64,000 nucleotides of DNA, taken from Brachybacterium squillarum M-6-3. Lineage in GTDB: Bacteria > Actinomycetota > Actinomycetes > Actinomycetales > Dermabacteraceae. Within the stretch, counting starts at the first letter, position 1. Each line of letters starts with the position of its first letter. This document shows positions 35,492 to 44,019 of this stretch, piece by piece. The notes below the pieces were generated by a model. That model was given only the letters and a program-made list of their open reading frames with translations. It ran no database searches and was not told where the DNA came from. Location: the NCBI RefSeq assembly GCF_000225825.1, contig NZ_AGBX01000001.1:806001-870000 (forward strand), in the 5' to 3' direction. A program made the translations under genes and the position numbers.

Positions 35492-37021
35492 TCAGGACCC
35501 GGGCCGGTCGAGCAGGCGCCGGGCCTCCGCCTGGGCGCGGGACAGGACCTCGCGCTCGCTGCGGTGGAGCGCGCGGGCGGCCGCGGTGACGTCGCGGAAC
35601 TCGGGCTCGGCACGCACCGGGGTGCCGTGCTCGTCGTGAGCGAGCTTCACCGCGATCCGCTCGCCGTCGACGGTGACCTCCCTGAAGCTGCGGCGGCGGA
35701 TGCTGCGCTCCACCCGATGCCGGCGCACGCCGAGCGTGCCCGTGCCCTCGTGGATCAGCCCGGCGAGGGTTTCGTGGTCATCCTCCCTGCTCAGGGCATG
35801 GATGGTGACGGCGGGGCGGCCGTGCTTCATCACGATCGGGGTCAGCCAGGCGTCGAGCGCGCCGGCGTCCAGCAGGGAGGTGATGACCCCGGGCCACAGC
35901 CGCGGGTCGAGGTCGTCGACATTCGCCTCGAGCTGGATCGCGGTGGTCGGGGTGTCGTGGGCATCGGGGGCGAGCGCGGGGTCCGAGGTGCGATGCGCCC
36001 CGGCGGTGAGCGCGGCGTCGTGCAGGCCCTCGGCGTCGGGAGGTGCGGCTTCGCCGGGTGCCGGGTGGCCCAGCGGGGCCGGACGTGTGCCTCTTGCGGG
36101 AGAGGCGGCCTGCGACGGGTCCGCGGGCTGTCCGATCAGCACGCGCACCACGTTCGCGCGCCCGGGGGTGTCCTTGCTGCCCGCGCCGACGCCCAGCGCC
36201 TCCGTGACCAGGGCGGGCTGGGGACCGTGGCGCTCGGCGAGACCGCGGACCAGGGCGACCCCGGTGGGCGTGGCCAGCTCTCCGATGCCGGGCGCGACGC
36301 CCTCCGGCAACCGCTGCCCGCCGTGCTCGTGCGGTCCGCCCTCGGTATGCGGGGGACGCTGGCCGCGACCGTGGGCGGCGGAAGCGGAGTGGCTGTGCGT
36401 CGGAGCGTGCCCGCGCGGGGGCAGGATCTCCCCGGCGACCGTCGGCCAGCCGGTCGCCAGGCGCACCACCGCGGGGACGGGCGCCGGGATGTCGCCGTGC
36501 GCGGCACGGATGCGGCCTGAGCCGACCGCGATCGTGCTGCCCACGGCCGAGGCGATGCCGAGCTGCCTCCACGCCTCGCAGGTGCCGACCACGTCGGCGA
36601 TCGAGTCGAGGGCGCCTACCTCGTGGAAGTGGATCTCCTCGGCGGGCAGGCCGTGCGCGGCGGCCTCCGCCTCGGCCAGGCGGGTGAACACCCCGAGCGC
36701 CAGGTCGACGGTGCGGGCGGGAACGGTCCCGCTGTCTCGTGCGCTCTCGAGGCCCTCCCGGATCTCCGACCAGCGACGATGCGGCGGATCCGCCACCAGC
36801 ACCTCCACCTCCACCTGGGTGGCGCGCTGCCCCTGGCGGTCGACGGTGGCCGCGCTCAGCCCGACGGAGCCGGGGATGAGGGCGTCGAGCACCCGCTGCA
36901 CCCCGGCCAGGTCGGCCCCGGCGTCCAGCAGGGCGCCGAGCAACATGTCCCCGGCCACGCCCGCCGTCGCGTCGATGAAGGCCAGGCGGGTGGGAGCGGG
37001 GGAGGGGGCATCGGACACCAT
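35492..37021 (-). CDS. larC: LarC, nickel insertion enzyme of the nickel-pincer nucleotide pathway
   Basis: 509 residues. It starts RLAFIDATAGVAGDMLLGALLDAG, then EEIHFHEVGALDSIADVVG, AHGDIPAPVPAVVRL and TPTGVALV, all typical of LarC. A His-rich segment (about 210-245) may bind nickel. The C-terminal part continues in one frame; in Lactobacillus the two halves are joined by a programmed frameshift, which is not needed here. LarC inserts Ni into P2TMN to complete the LarA cofactor. larA-larE-larB are 7 kb away. TACGAT 6 nt before ATG 37021 suggests a leaderless mRNA. Confidence 0.9.
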   Translation of the reverse strand: MVSDAPSPAPTRLAFIDATAGVAGDMLLGALLDAGADLAGVQRVLDALIPGSVGLSAATVDRQGQRATQVEVEVLVADPPHRRWSEIREGLESARDSGTVPARTVDLALGVFTRLAEAEAAAHGLPAEEIHFHEVGALDSIADVVGTCEAWRQLGIASAVGSTIAVGSGRIRAAHGDIPAPVPAVVRLATGWPTVAGEILPPRGHAPTHSHSASAAHGRGQRPPHTEGGPHEHGGQRLPEGVAPGIGELATPTGVALVRGLAERHGPQPALVTEALGVGAGSKDTPGRANVVRVLIGQPADPSQAASPARGTRPAPLGHPAPGEAAPPDAEGLHDAALTAGAHRTSDPALAPDAHDTPTTAIQLEANVDDLDPRLWPGVITSLLDAGALDAWLTPIVMKHGRPAVTIHALSREDDHETLAGLIHEGTGTLGVRRHRVERSIRRRSFREVTVDGERIAVKLAHDEHGTPVRAEPEFRDVTAAARALHRSEREVLSRAQAEARRLLDRPGS

Positions 37022-37027
37022 CCCCCG

Positions 37028-37033
37028 ATCGTA
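37028..37033 (-). promoter_or_regulatory. -10 box for leaderless larC
   Basis: TACGAT (minus strand) ends exactly 6 nt before ATG 37021, without a Shine-Dalgarno sequence. Confidence 0.5.
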
Positions 37034-37284
37034 GGCACCTCCGCGGCCGCCACCCTCCCGTTGCCGCCCCTGGCCGCCTGCCCGTGCGCCGTCCGGGTCA
37101 TTCCGCCACCGAGATCTTCGAGATTGCGTCGTCACCGCCCCGATCACGCAAGCGTGAAGAGTTCGGTGCAGGGAGAGGGGCGGGGACAGAACACGGCGGC
37201 GCTGACGTGGGAGGAGCCGGGTGGAGTCGGCACAGTCGTGAGAGGGGCCAGGGGAGCTGGTGCGGGAGGGGCTGAGGCCGGCGT

Positions 37285-37422
37285 CGAGATCGACATTCCG
37301 GTGGGCTCGGGAGCTCACAGCAACCCGAATGCCGAACTCGGCGAGGAGCAGAGGCGGAGCTGGCGCCGAGAATGACATTCGGGTGGGCGTCGGCGCTCAG
37401 GGCAACCCGAATGTCGATCTCG
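37285..37422. repeat. two tandem imperfect hairpins (REP-like pair)
   Basis: Copy A pairs 37285-37302 with 37323-37340 (15 of 18); copy B pairs 37367-37384 with 37405-37422 (16 of 18). Both have 20-nt loops and the same GACATTCSGGT core, 82 nt apart. The remainder of the 612-nt gap (37022-37633) shows no gene I can support. Confidence 0.75.
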
Positions 37423-37633
37423 GTGTGGGGCAGGAGGGTCAGGTTGGCCGGCGGGTCCGCAGGGCGGGAGGGTCAGTGGGGCGGGAGGGGCCAGCGGTGG
37501 GGAAGATGCCCTGGTTTGGCGGGGTAGGCGGGAACACGGGGGCGGCTTCGTGCGTTGAGGAGCGGGAAGGGGACGTGGTGCGCCACAATGACGGGGCACG
37601 GTCCCGGGACACATTCGACGTGGAGGAACCCTC

Positions 37634-38038
37634 GTGGGGATCATCGATTCTTTTCTGAGCGCCTGTGGCGTCGGGGAGACCACGCGCCCTGACGCTCCGG
37701 CGGTCCAGGAGGACCTGCAGGACGCCGTCGAGCTGACCACCGAGCACCTGGACGGCGCCGTCGTCGTCCGGGATTCCGAGACCGGCGGCACCACCATCAC
37801 CGGCACCCTGTCCGTCGCCGGGGAGACCCGCGAGCAGGTCACCGGCTGTTTCGCCTCCGTGCTGGAGACGCTGGTGCGCACCTACCGCGAGCAGGAGGGG
37901 CTGGGCCCCGCCGAGGTGAGGCTCGAGGCGCACCCGGCCTGCGACCGCACCCTGCGCGTGCGCGCCCACGAGGTGATGCCCGGCGGCACCGGCGGCCGCG
38001 TCACCACTGACGACCTCGCGGACCACTTCGAGATCTGA
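37634..38038 (+). CDS. hypothetical protein
   Basis: 134 residues from GTG 37634, with GTGGAGGAA 7 nt upstream. It is acidic and soluble; residues 30-105 alternate strands and helix ([23 protein letters not shown], then a helix [15 protein letters not shown]). I do not recognise a family. It stands alone before the thiamine operon and its codon use is normal for the genome. Confidence 0.65.
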   Translation: MGIIDSFLSACGVGETTRPDAPAVQEDLQDAVELTTEHLDGAVVVRDSETGGTTITGTLSVAGETREQVTGCFASVLETLVRTYREQEGLGPAEVRLEAHPACDRTLRVRAHEVMPGGTGGRVTTDDLADHFEI

Positions 38039-38163
38039 TCGTCCCGACCGGGCGGAACCACCCGGTCCGGCATGCGCGGACGCACGAGCGGACATCGCGC
38101 CCGAAGCGGCCAGGACCAAGCTGTTCCCTCGTCCGCATGAGGCGCATGCGCTAGCGTGGACGA

Positions 38164-38238
38164 CGACACGGGGTGCCCCTGCGGGGGCTGAGATCACACC
38201 CGTCGAACCTGATCTAGTTCGTCCTAGCGAAGGGAATG
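38164..38238 (+). promoter_or_regulatory. TPP riboswitch
   Basis: Contains the THI-box landmarks in order: CGGGGTGCC, a short P3 hairpin (CCCCTGCGGGGG), GCTGAGATCACACCCG, CGAACCTGAT, then CTAGTTCGTCCTAGCGAAGGGAA. The last element contains the purines that serve as ribosome binding site for thiM, whose GTG is 8 nt further. Control is therefore probably at translation initiation, shut down by thiamine pyrophosphate. Confidence 0.95.
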
Positions 38239-38243
38239 TCGCC

Positions 38244-39059
38244 GTGCCGCGCACCCCGGAACCCTCCTCGCCCCCTGCCCTGGACCCGGCACTGCTGCCG
38301 GCCCTGCGCGAGGGGCACCCCCTCATCCAGTGCCTGACCAACGTGGTCACCGTGAACCTGGTGGCCAACGCCGTGCTCGCCATCGGCGGCACCCCCGCCA
38401 TGGTCGACACCCCCGGCGAGGCCGGGATCTTCGCCGGCGTCGCCTCTGCGACCCTCGTCAACGTCGGCACCATCGGCGCCGAGCAGCAGCGCGGGATGCT
38501 CGAGGCCACCGACGCCGCCCGCGAGGCGGGCACCCCCTGGGTGCTGGACCCGGTGGCCGTCGGCACCCTCCCCGTCCGCACGAAGCTCGCCCATGGCCTG
38601 CTGGAACGCCGGCCCACGGTGATCCGCGGCAACGCCTCCGAGATCCGTGCGCTCGCCGGGGACGGCGGGGGCGGCCGCGGGGTCGACGCCGCCGACGAGG
38701 TCGATGCGGTGGCCGAGGTCGCCGCGGACCTCGCCCGCCGCTCGGGCGTCGTCGTGGCCGTCTCCGGGTCCGTCGACCTGGTCACCGACGGGAACCGGGC
38801 CGTGCGCGTGCACGCCGGGCACCCCCTGCTCACCCGCATCACCGGCGCCGGCTGCGCCCTCGGCGGGGTGCTCGCCGCCTTCCTCGCGACGGGGGAGGAC
38901 CCCCTGGTCGCCACGGTGACGGCGCACGCCGCCTACGGGGTGGCCGCCGAGCGCGCCGCCGCCGACGCCGCCGGACCGGGCAGCTTCGCCGTCGGCCTGC
39001 TCGACGCGCTCGCCGCCGTGCAGCCCGCTGACCTGGCCCGCGAGGGGCTGACCGCATGA
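38244..39059 (+). CDS. thiM: hydroxyethylthiazole kinase
   Basis: 271 residues from GTG 38244. [45 protein letters not shown] and [10 protein letters not shown] are all ThiM motifs. It phosphorylates the salvaged thiazole alcohol. The start is directly under the riboswitch; the stop overlaps thiE (ATGA). Confidence 0.95.
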   Translation: MPRTPEPSSPPALDPALLPALREGHPLIQCLTNVVTVNLVANAVLAIGGTPAMVDTPGEAGIFAGVASATLVNVGTIGAEQQRGMLEATDAAREAGTPWVLDPVAVGTLPVRTKLAHGLLERRPTVIRGNASEIRALAGDGGGGRGVDAADEVDAVAEVAADLARRSGVVVAVSGSVDLVTDGNRAVRVHAGHPLLTRITGAGCALGGVLAAFLATGEDPLVATVTAHAAYGVAAERAAADAAGPGSFAVGLLDALAAVQPADLAREGLTA

Positions 39060-39733
39060 GCACGCCGGCGCAGGACGAGGGGCTGACGGACCTCTCGGTG
39101 TACCTGGTGACCGACAGCGCCCAGGCGGCCGGACGCGGCCGCAGCCTCGCCGAGACCGTGCGGGAGGCCGTCGCCGGGGGCGTCACCGCCGTGCAGGTGC
39201 GCGAGAAGGACGCCGACACGACGCGGATGCTCGCCGTGGTCCGGGAGGTCGCCGCCGTGCTGCCCGAGGGGGTGACGCTGCTGGTCAACGACGATGTCGA
39301 CGCGTACCTGGCCGCCTGCGCGGAGGGCGTCGCGGTGCACGGCGTGCACGTCGGCCAGTCCGACGAGGCCGTCGTGGCGGTGCGGGAGCGCATCGGGCCC
39401 GAGGCGGTGCTGGGCCTCAGCGCCTCCACCCCCGACCAGCTCGCCGCAGCCGCCGAGAGCCCCGCCCGCGTGGACTACGTCGGCATCGGCGCCGTGCACG
39501 ACACCTCCTCCAAGGCCGACGCCCCCGCCTCGCTGGGCCTTAACCGCGCCGGGGAGCTGGCCGCCGTCAGCGCGCTGCCCGCCGTCGCCATCGGTGGCCT
39601 CACCCCCAGTGACCTGCCCACCCTGCGCCGCGCCGGCTTCGTGGGCGCCGCCGTCGTCTCCTGGCTGTGCGGCGCCGACGACCCCCGCTCCGCCGCCGCC
39701 GACCTCGCGATCGCCTGGGGAGCGGGCGCATGA
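39056..39733 (+). CDS. thiE: thiamine phosphate synthase
   Basis: 225 residues. [24 protein letters not shown] (pyrophosphate/HMP contacts), [16 protein letters not shown] and VAIGGLTP follow the ThiE barrel pattern. It joins HMP-PP and thiazole phosphate. Start and stop both overlap neighbouring genes by ATGA. Confidence 0.95.
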   Translation: MSTPAQDEGLTDLSVYLVTDSAQAAGRGRSLAETVREAVAGGVTAVQVREKDADTTRMLAVVREVAAVLPEGVTLLVNDDVDAYLAACAEGVAVHGVHVGQSDEAVVAVRERIGPEAVLGLSASTPDQLAAAAESPARVDYVGIGAVHDTSSKADAPASLGLNRAGELAAVSALPAVAIGGLTPSDLPTLRRAGFVGAAVVSWLCGADDPRSAAADLAIAWGAGA

Positions 39734-41211
39734 GCGCCGGTCGTGTCCAGGTGCCCCGGGTGCTGTCGATCGCGGGGACCGATCCGACCGGCGGCGCCGG
39801 CATCCAGGCGGACCTGAAGTCCATCGCGGCCCACGGCGGCTACGGCATGGCCGTGGTGACCGCGCTGGTCGCGCAGAACACCCGCGGCGTGCGCAGCGTG
39901 CACCGGCCCCCGGCGGACTTCCTGCGCGAACAGCTCGACGCGGTGTCCGACGACGTCGAGATCGACGCCGTGAAGCTCGGGATGCTGGTGGACGCCGAGG
40001 TGATCGAGACGGTCGCGGCCTGGCTGGAGCAGCTGCGGCCGCCCGTGGTGGTGCTGGACCCGGTCATGGTCGCCACCAGCGGCGACCGCCTGCTGGACGC
40101 CGAGGCCGAGCAGGCCATGCGCGACCTGCTGCCCCGCGCCGACCTGGTCACGCCGAACGTGCCCGAGCTGGCCGTGCTGCTCGGCGAGGAGCCCGCCACC
40201 GACTGGCCCGGCGTGCTGGACCAGGCCCGACGCCTCGCCGCCGGCACCGGGGGGCGGGTGCTGGCCAAGGGCGGCCACCTCGACGGCACCGAGCTGCCTG
40301 ACGCGCTGGTCGGTCCCGAGGGCGTGGAGACCGAGGTGACGGGGGAGCGGGTCGCCACCAGCAACACCCACGGCACCGGCTGCTCGATGTCCTCCGCCCT
40401 CGCGACCCTCCGCGGCCGCGGCCTGCCCTGGCCGGAGGCCGTCGCCGCGGCGAAGGAATGGCTGACCGCGAGCCTCCGCGCCGCCGACACCCTGCAGGTC
40501 GGCGAGGGCCACGGCCCCGTCTCCCACCTCGCCACCCTGTGGGACCGGGCGGGCCTGCACGGCCCCACCCCCGCAGAGATCACCGACGGCTGGTGGGAGG
40601 ACATCGCCGGCATCCGCGCCGACATCGACGCCGGGGCCTTCGTCACCGCGCTCGGCGAGGGCACCCTCGATGCGGCCGCCTTCCGCTGGTACCTCGCCCA
40701 GGACGCCCTCTACCTGCGCGAGTACTCGCGGGCGCTCGCTGCCGCCAGCACCCTCGCCCCCACCGCCGCCGAGCAGTCCTTCTGGGCCGGCGCCGCCGGC
40801 GAGGCGATCGATACCGAGCTGGCGCTGCACGGCACCTGGGTGGGGGAGGACGACCTCTTCGCCGCCGCTCCGAGCCCCGTCACCCGCGCCTACGTGGACC
40901 ATCTGCTGGCCCTCGCCGCCCGGGGTGACTACGCGGGCCTGATCGCCGGGGTGCTGCCCTGCTTCTGGATCTACGAGGACGTCGGCCGCCGGCTCGCCGC
41001 CCTCGCGAGGCCCGGCCACCCCTACGAGACGTGGCTTCACACCTATGCCGACGAGTCCTTCGCCGAGGCCACCCGACGGGCGATCGCGCTGGTGGGGGAG
41101 CATGCCACCGCCGCCGATGGCTCCACCCGGGAGCGGATGCGGGAGGCGTTCCTTGTCTCCGCCCGCCACGAGGAGGCCTTCTTCACTACGACTACAAGCC
41201 GCAATAGTTAG
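39730..41211 (+). CDS. thiD: ThiD-TenA fusion: HMP(-P) kinase with C-terminally altered aminopyrimidine aminohydrolase
   Basis: 493 residues. The ThiD domain (1-265) has LSIAGTDPTGGAGIQADLK, MLDPVMVATSG-like strand and NTHGTGCSMSSALA. The TenA domain (about 275-485) keeps FRWYLAQDALYLREY, the LPCFWIYEDVG cysteine and the HEEAFF glutamate. After FF the normal end (about 10-15 residues with a conserved Trp) is replaced by TTTTSRNS and a stop. The replacement coincides with the change to AT-richer DNA, so the island insertion or deletion trimmed the protein. ThiD activity should be intact; TenA activity is uncertain. Confidence 0.88.
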   Translation: MSAGRVQVPRVLSIAGTDPTGGAGIQADLKSIAAHGGYGMAVVTALVAQNTRGVRSVHRPPADFLREQLDAVSDDVEIDAVKLGMLVDAEVIETVAAWLEQLRPPVVVLDPVMVATSGDRLLDAEAEQAMRDLLPRADLVTPNVPELAVLLGEEPATDWPGVLDQARRLAAGTGGRVLAKGGHLDGTELPDALVGPEGVETEVTGERVATSNTHGTGCSMSSALATLRGRGLPWPEAVAAAKEWLTASLRAADTLQVGEGHGPVSHLATLWDRAGLHGPTPAEITDGWWEDIAGIRADIDAGAFVTALGEGTLDAAAFRWYLAQDALYLREYSRALAAASTLAPTAAEQSFWAGAAGEAIDTELALHGTWVGEDDLFAAAPSPVTRAYVDHLLALAARGDYAGLIAGVLPCFWIYEDVGRRLAALARPGHPYETWLHTYADESFAEATRRAIALVGEHATAADGSTRERMREAFLVSARHEEAFFTTTTSRNS

Positions 41212-43375
41212 GTCGGATAACTCCATTTTGCTTGCTCTGGAAGACGGGCCAGTTACAAATCCGTCGTTGCTACACATCGTCGACAGAGGCGAATTCTAGA
41301 TCGAGCCTTTGCGATTTGTCCGGAGAGACGGATCGATTGGGCAGTAGGTGATACATGAGCTTTTGCTCACCCAGTAGCTGATCGTCCGGGTCGGCGGTTT
41401 CTGTAAGAGCTACTATTATATATGGCTCCGAATTAGCCGAAAGATTGTCAAGAATGCTCCGGATGTTATCAGCTACTGAAACTGGGGGCCACTGAGCGTC
41501 GGGCGACACTTGCCTAGCCCAGCCCTCACTGAAATTCGCCTCAACGAAGGCGATGGATTTGTCGGCGGACCGAATGATGCAAGCGTAGTCTCTGATACGC
41601 CGCGGCGATTGATTCCAGGTTCCGACCGATACGGCGCTCTCGCTCTGCGCTACCCAATATAAGAATGAATCTTGCCAATCGTGCTGGGTGCTATCCGACT
41701 GCAGTGACCTGATGCGGCTAGTACGCGCACCCCTAGCCTCGAGTGAGGCGTTTCCCGCCAGCATTACTGCGGAGCGGGGATATCGACTCCGACCTTTTTC
41801 GCTCGCTATTCGATCGACAAAGAATTTCAAGAAAGTACTAATCGATTCAATCGCTGCCCGCGCTTCTTTCGCGGTTGGCTGGTATCCTGAATGCACAATC
41901 GCATTGCGAATATTGGCGACATTGGATGACCACTCGCGCAAGGGACCCGGTCGTGACAGATCCCAGTTTCCGCCCAAGCGGGGCGCAAATACCGCCGCAA
42001 CTCGAGACTGGATCCCTTTTCTTGGGTCACTCTGATAGGTACTATTCTCTGGCGCAACTTCGTCTTCCCAATCGAGCATGTTCTGAACGCATATCGCAAG
42101 GTACTCGCACGCATTTGCGGCCAGGGATATGGCTCCACTGTAAAGACCTACCACTTCACTATACCTGGCCTCTTGAGTTAGGCTAATGTAGCGGTCTAAC
42201 ACCATTCGCTGATCCGCGAAGTCGAGGTCATCGATGGAATTTGTTGTCCTCTTGCTTAGCTTTTCATTAAGTGTTCGCACATATTGTCCATTTATGACCG
42301 TGCCGGCCCTTACTTTGCTGGGTGAGCCAGCTTGTCGTATGGAGTATGGAATTTCTAGCTGGAATCGATGCGCGGTAGCGGGTGGAGAGACGTTGCGTAT
42401 GAGTTTGTGTGATACCCATGCCCAGCGCTCCAGGACTTCGTACACTGTCTCCAGAGCATTATCTAGAATCTCTTCTGTGACGCGATCGGCGTCCCGAAGA
42501 TAGTTGTAGGAAGTATCGACATCAATTTGGGTCGGCTTCTTAAGTTCGAGCGCATCCAGGTGAATGGATACCTTGGCGGTCGTAAAAGGTATGCAATCAA
42601 CCTTTTCGTTTTTCTGTGTCGATGCATCTAATTTTGAGGGGGCTATGGCGGATGGGGAATACGAACTCTCGATCCCAGACGTTCCGGCCTCCTCGTCCGC
42701 GATTCTCTGTTCGCCTATCATGCTAGGGGAAAGGAACTTCATGCCAAGCTCCACTTCGGCGAGAATGCACCCGATGTAATCGAGGGGGTACCTCTGCTTG
42801 CGGGTCGCGGGATCACGTATTAGGTCAGGGTGCACGGCTTCAATGCGTGTACTACTTGATAGATCAATTCTTAGGAGATCCAGTGGGCGCACCGTCTCTG
42901 GCGGGAAGTAGATTTCGCTGGCGACGAGGTGGAAAGTCACTACCAACTCTTCGGGGTCATAAATGACGAATTGCCCGCTACTAATTTCATCTAGGCATAC
43001 ATTGTAATCCACCAAAACTGCCACCGTTCCTTGCTTTTGTGCAGACAATGATACTAGTATACGCACTAATTTGCCTGAGATTCTGACCGTTGGCCGGAAT
43101 TTGAGGGTAATTGCCGGCGCACCTAAAGATCGCGACGATTGCTTTGCGGCGTGCAAATTGGTTTCTAATGCCCGCCCGTGCCGACGCGCACTGCGAGGGT
43201 TCTAGTATTCCGTTTCGGAAATCGAGAATGCTTGTCCTTCTCGTGCCTCGGGAAGTGTTTAGGCTTGCGGAAGTGCCGATTGTGATTTCGTGTAACGACT
43301 TCGGGTGGGATAGGCGCGAGTCATTGCGGGACTTGCTGCGGGAAACGGATTGCGTTTCGAGGGGCTGGTTTTAAC
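41190..43375. mobile_element. AT-richer genomic island with one large gene
   Basis: Base and codon use change sharply at about 41190, with many A/T-ending codons, and revert at about 43375. The left edge interrupts tenA; the right edge abuts the stop of the antitoxin-like gene. No integrase, terminal repeat or target duplication was found. Only the HEPN-motif gene fits inside; 43157-43370 (its presumed promoter side) holds no gene I can support. Confidence 0.6.
41270..43156 (-). CDS. 628-residue protein with HEPN-like motif, unknown family
   Basis: I do not recognise the whole protein. Residues about 1-120 are beta-rich, 180-330 mixed. A helical region (about 335-465) contains ISLAANACEYLAICVQNMLD and then NIRNAIVHSGY, giving R417-N-x3-H422, the RX4H pattern of HEPN ribonucleases. 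The last 120 residues are mixed alpha/beta (YIIVALTETADPDD). No membrane segment or signal peptide. The TTG at 43156 has no good ribosome binding site and a later start such as the GTG in KLVRIL is possible. Its foreign codon use, isolation and insertion next to a toxin-antitoxin remnant suggest a defence or conflict role, inferred only. Confidence 0.6.
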   Translation of the reverse strand: MHAAKQSSRSLGAPAITLKFRPTVRISGKLVRILVSLSAQKQGTVAVLVDYNVCLDEISSGQFVIYDPEELVVTFHLVASEIYFPPETVRPLDLLRIDLSSSTRIEAVHPDLIRDPATRKQRYPLDYIGCILAEVELGMKFLSPSMIGEQRIADEEAGTSGIESSYSPSAIAPSKLDASTQKNEKVDCIPFTTAKVSIHLDALELKKPTQIDVDTSYNYLRDADRVTEEILDNALETVYEVLERWAWVSHKLIRNVSPPATAHRFQLEIPYSIRQAGSPSKVRAGTVINGQYVRTLNEKLSKRTTNSIDDLDFADQRMVLDRYISLTQEARYSEVVGLYSGAISLAANACEYLAICVQNMLDWEDEVAPENSTYQSDPRKGIQSRVAAVFAPRLGGNWDLSRPGPLREWSSNVANIRNAIVHSGYQPTAKEARAAIESISTFLKFFVDRIASEKGRSRYPRSAVMLAGNASLEARGARTSRIRSLQSDSTQHDWQDSFLYWVAQSESAVSVGTWNQSPRRIRDYACIIRSADKSIAFVEANFSEGWARQVSPDAQWPPVSVADNIRSILDNLSANSEPYIIVALTETADPDDQLLGEQKLMYHLLPNRSVSPDKSQRLDLEFASVDDV

Positions 43376-43877
43376 CGGATCTGTCTAGGCTATGAAGAGC
43401 CCCGATTGCTTTGCCGTAGAGGTCGGTCTCCTGTCCCTCCTGCTGCATGCGGGCCAGAGCGTCCGCGCGGTCCCGGCCCTGCTGGCGGTCGTAGTCCAGG
43501 ACATCAGTGAGCCGAACCCGGCGATGACTCCCTCGCATCACGACGGGCAGGTCTCCCCGGTCCAGCAGCTTGACCACGGTGGGGCGGGAGACCTGCAGCA
43601 GATCCGCGGCCTCCTGCGTGGTCAGCAGCGTGTCGTCGGCGGCGATCACCACCCTGTCGCCCTCGGCGAAAGAGGTCGCGAGGTCGTGCAATGCCCGCGT
43701 CAGCTCGGGGGGAAGCTCGTGGCGGGCGCCGTCCGAGGTGAGGACGGACGCCGTGACGGGAGCCTCGGGTCGCACCGCCCCCAGAGATCCGAGAAGGTCG
43801 CGCAGCTGTGATTGGGTCTGGTCGTCCAGGGGGAAGGAATAGGTCTTCGAGGTATAGCCCCGCGGCGTTGCAGACAT
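43371..43877 (-). CDS. excisionase-type HTH protein, probable orphan antitoxin
   Basis: 168 residues from ATG 43877 (GAGGGAGGG upstream). The C-terminal half has a MerR/excisionase-type helix-turn-helix (TTQEAADLLQVSRPTVVKLLDRGDLP, then GSHRRVRLTDVLDYDRQQ). In actinobacteria this architecture is the antitoxin gene placed directly before a PIN-domain ribonuclease. Here no PIN gene follows: the stop is at the border of the AT-richer island, so the partner was probably lost. It is divergent from larA. Its upstream region has repeated GATAC-type bases that might be an operator. Confidence 0.75.
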   Translation of the reverse strand: MSATPRGYTSKTYSFPLDDQTQSQLRDLLGSLGAVRPEAPVTASVLTSDGARHELPPELTRALHDLATSFAEGDRVVIAADDTLLTTQEAADLLQVSRPTVVKLLDRGDLPVVMRGSHRRVRLTDVLDYDRQQGRDRADALARMQQEGQETDLYGKAIGALHSLDRSG

Positions 43878-44007
43878 GAACCCTCCCTCACTGAACGAAA
43901 TATCCGAAAGGGTATCTCCGTATCCATCGACTCGCCAGGGGCGCGACCTTCCGGTGGACGAGCGTGGCAACTGGCCGCCGCCGCTTGTGGGGTGCCGCCC
44001 GCCGCCG

Positions 44008-44013
44008 CATAGT
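44008..44013 (+). promoter_or_regulatory. possible -10 box for leaderless larA
   Basis: CATAGT lies 6 nt before ATG 44020; the intervening GGAGCG is too close to act as a good ribosome binding site. Confidence 0.4.
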
Positions 44014-44019
44014 GGAGCG

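Noticed and set aside
43111-43374. 87-codon plus-strand frame at the island border
   Set aside because: Overlaps the opposite gene's start, lacks a ribosome binding site and shows no family-like features.
41190-43375. Composite transposon or integrative element
   Set aside because: I found no terminal repeats, target duplication or recombinase at either border, so only an island of unknown origin is claimed.
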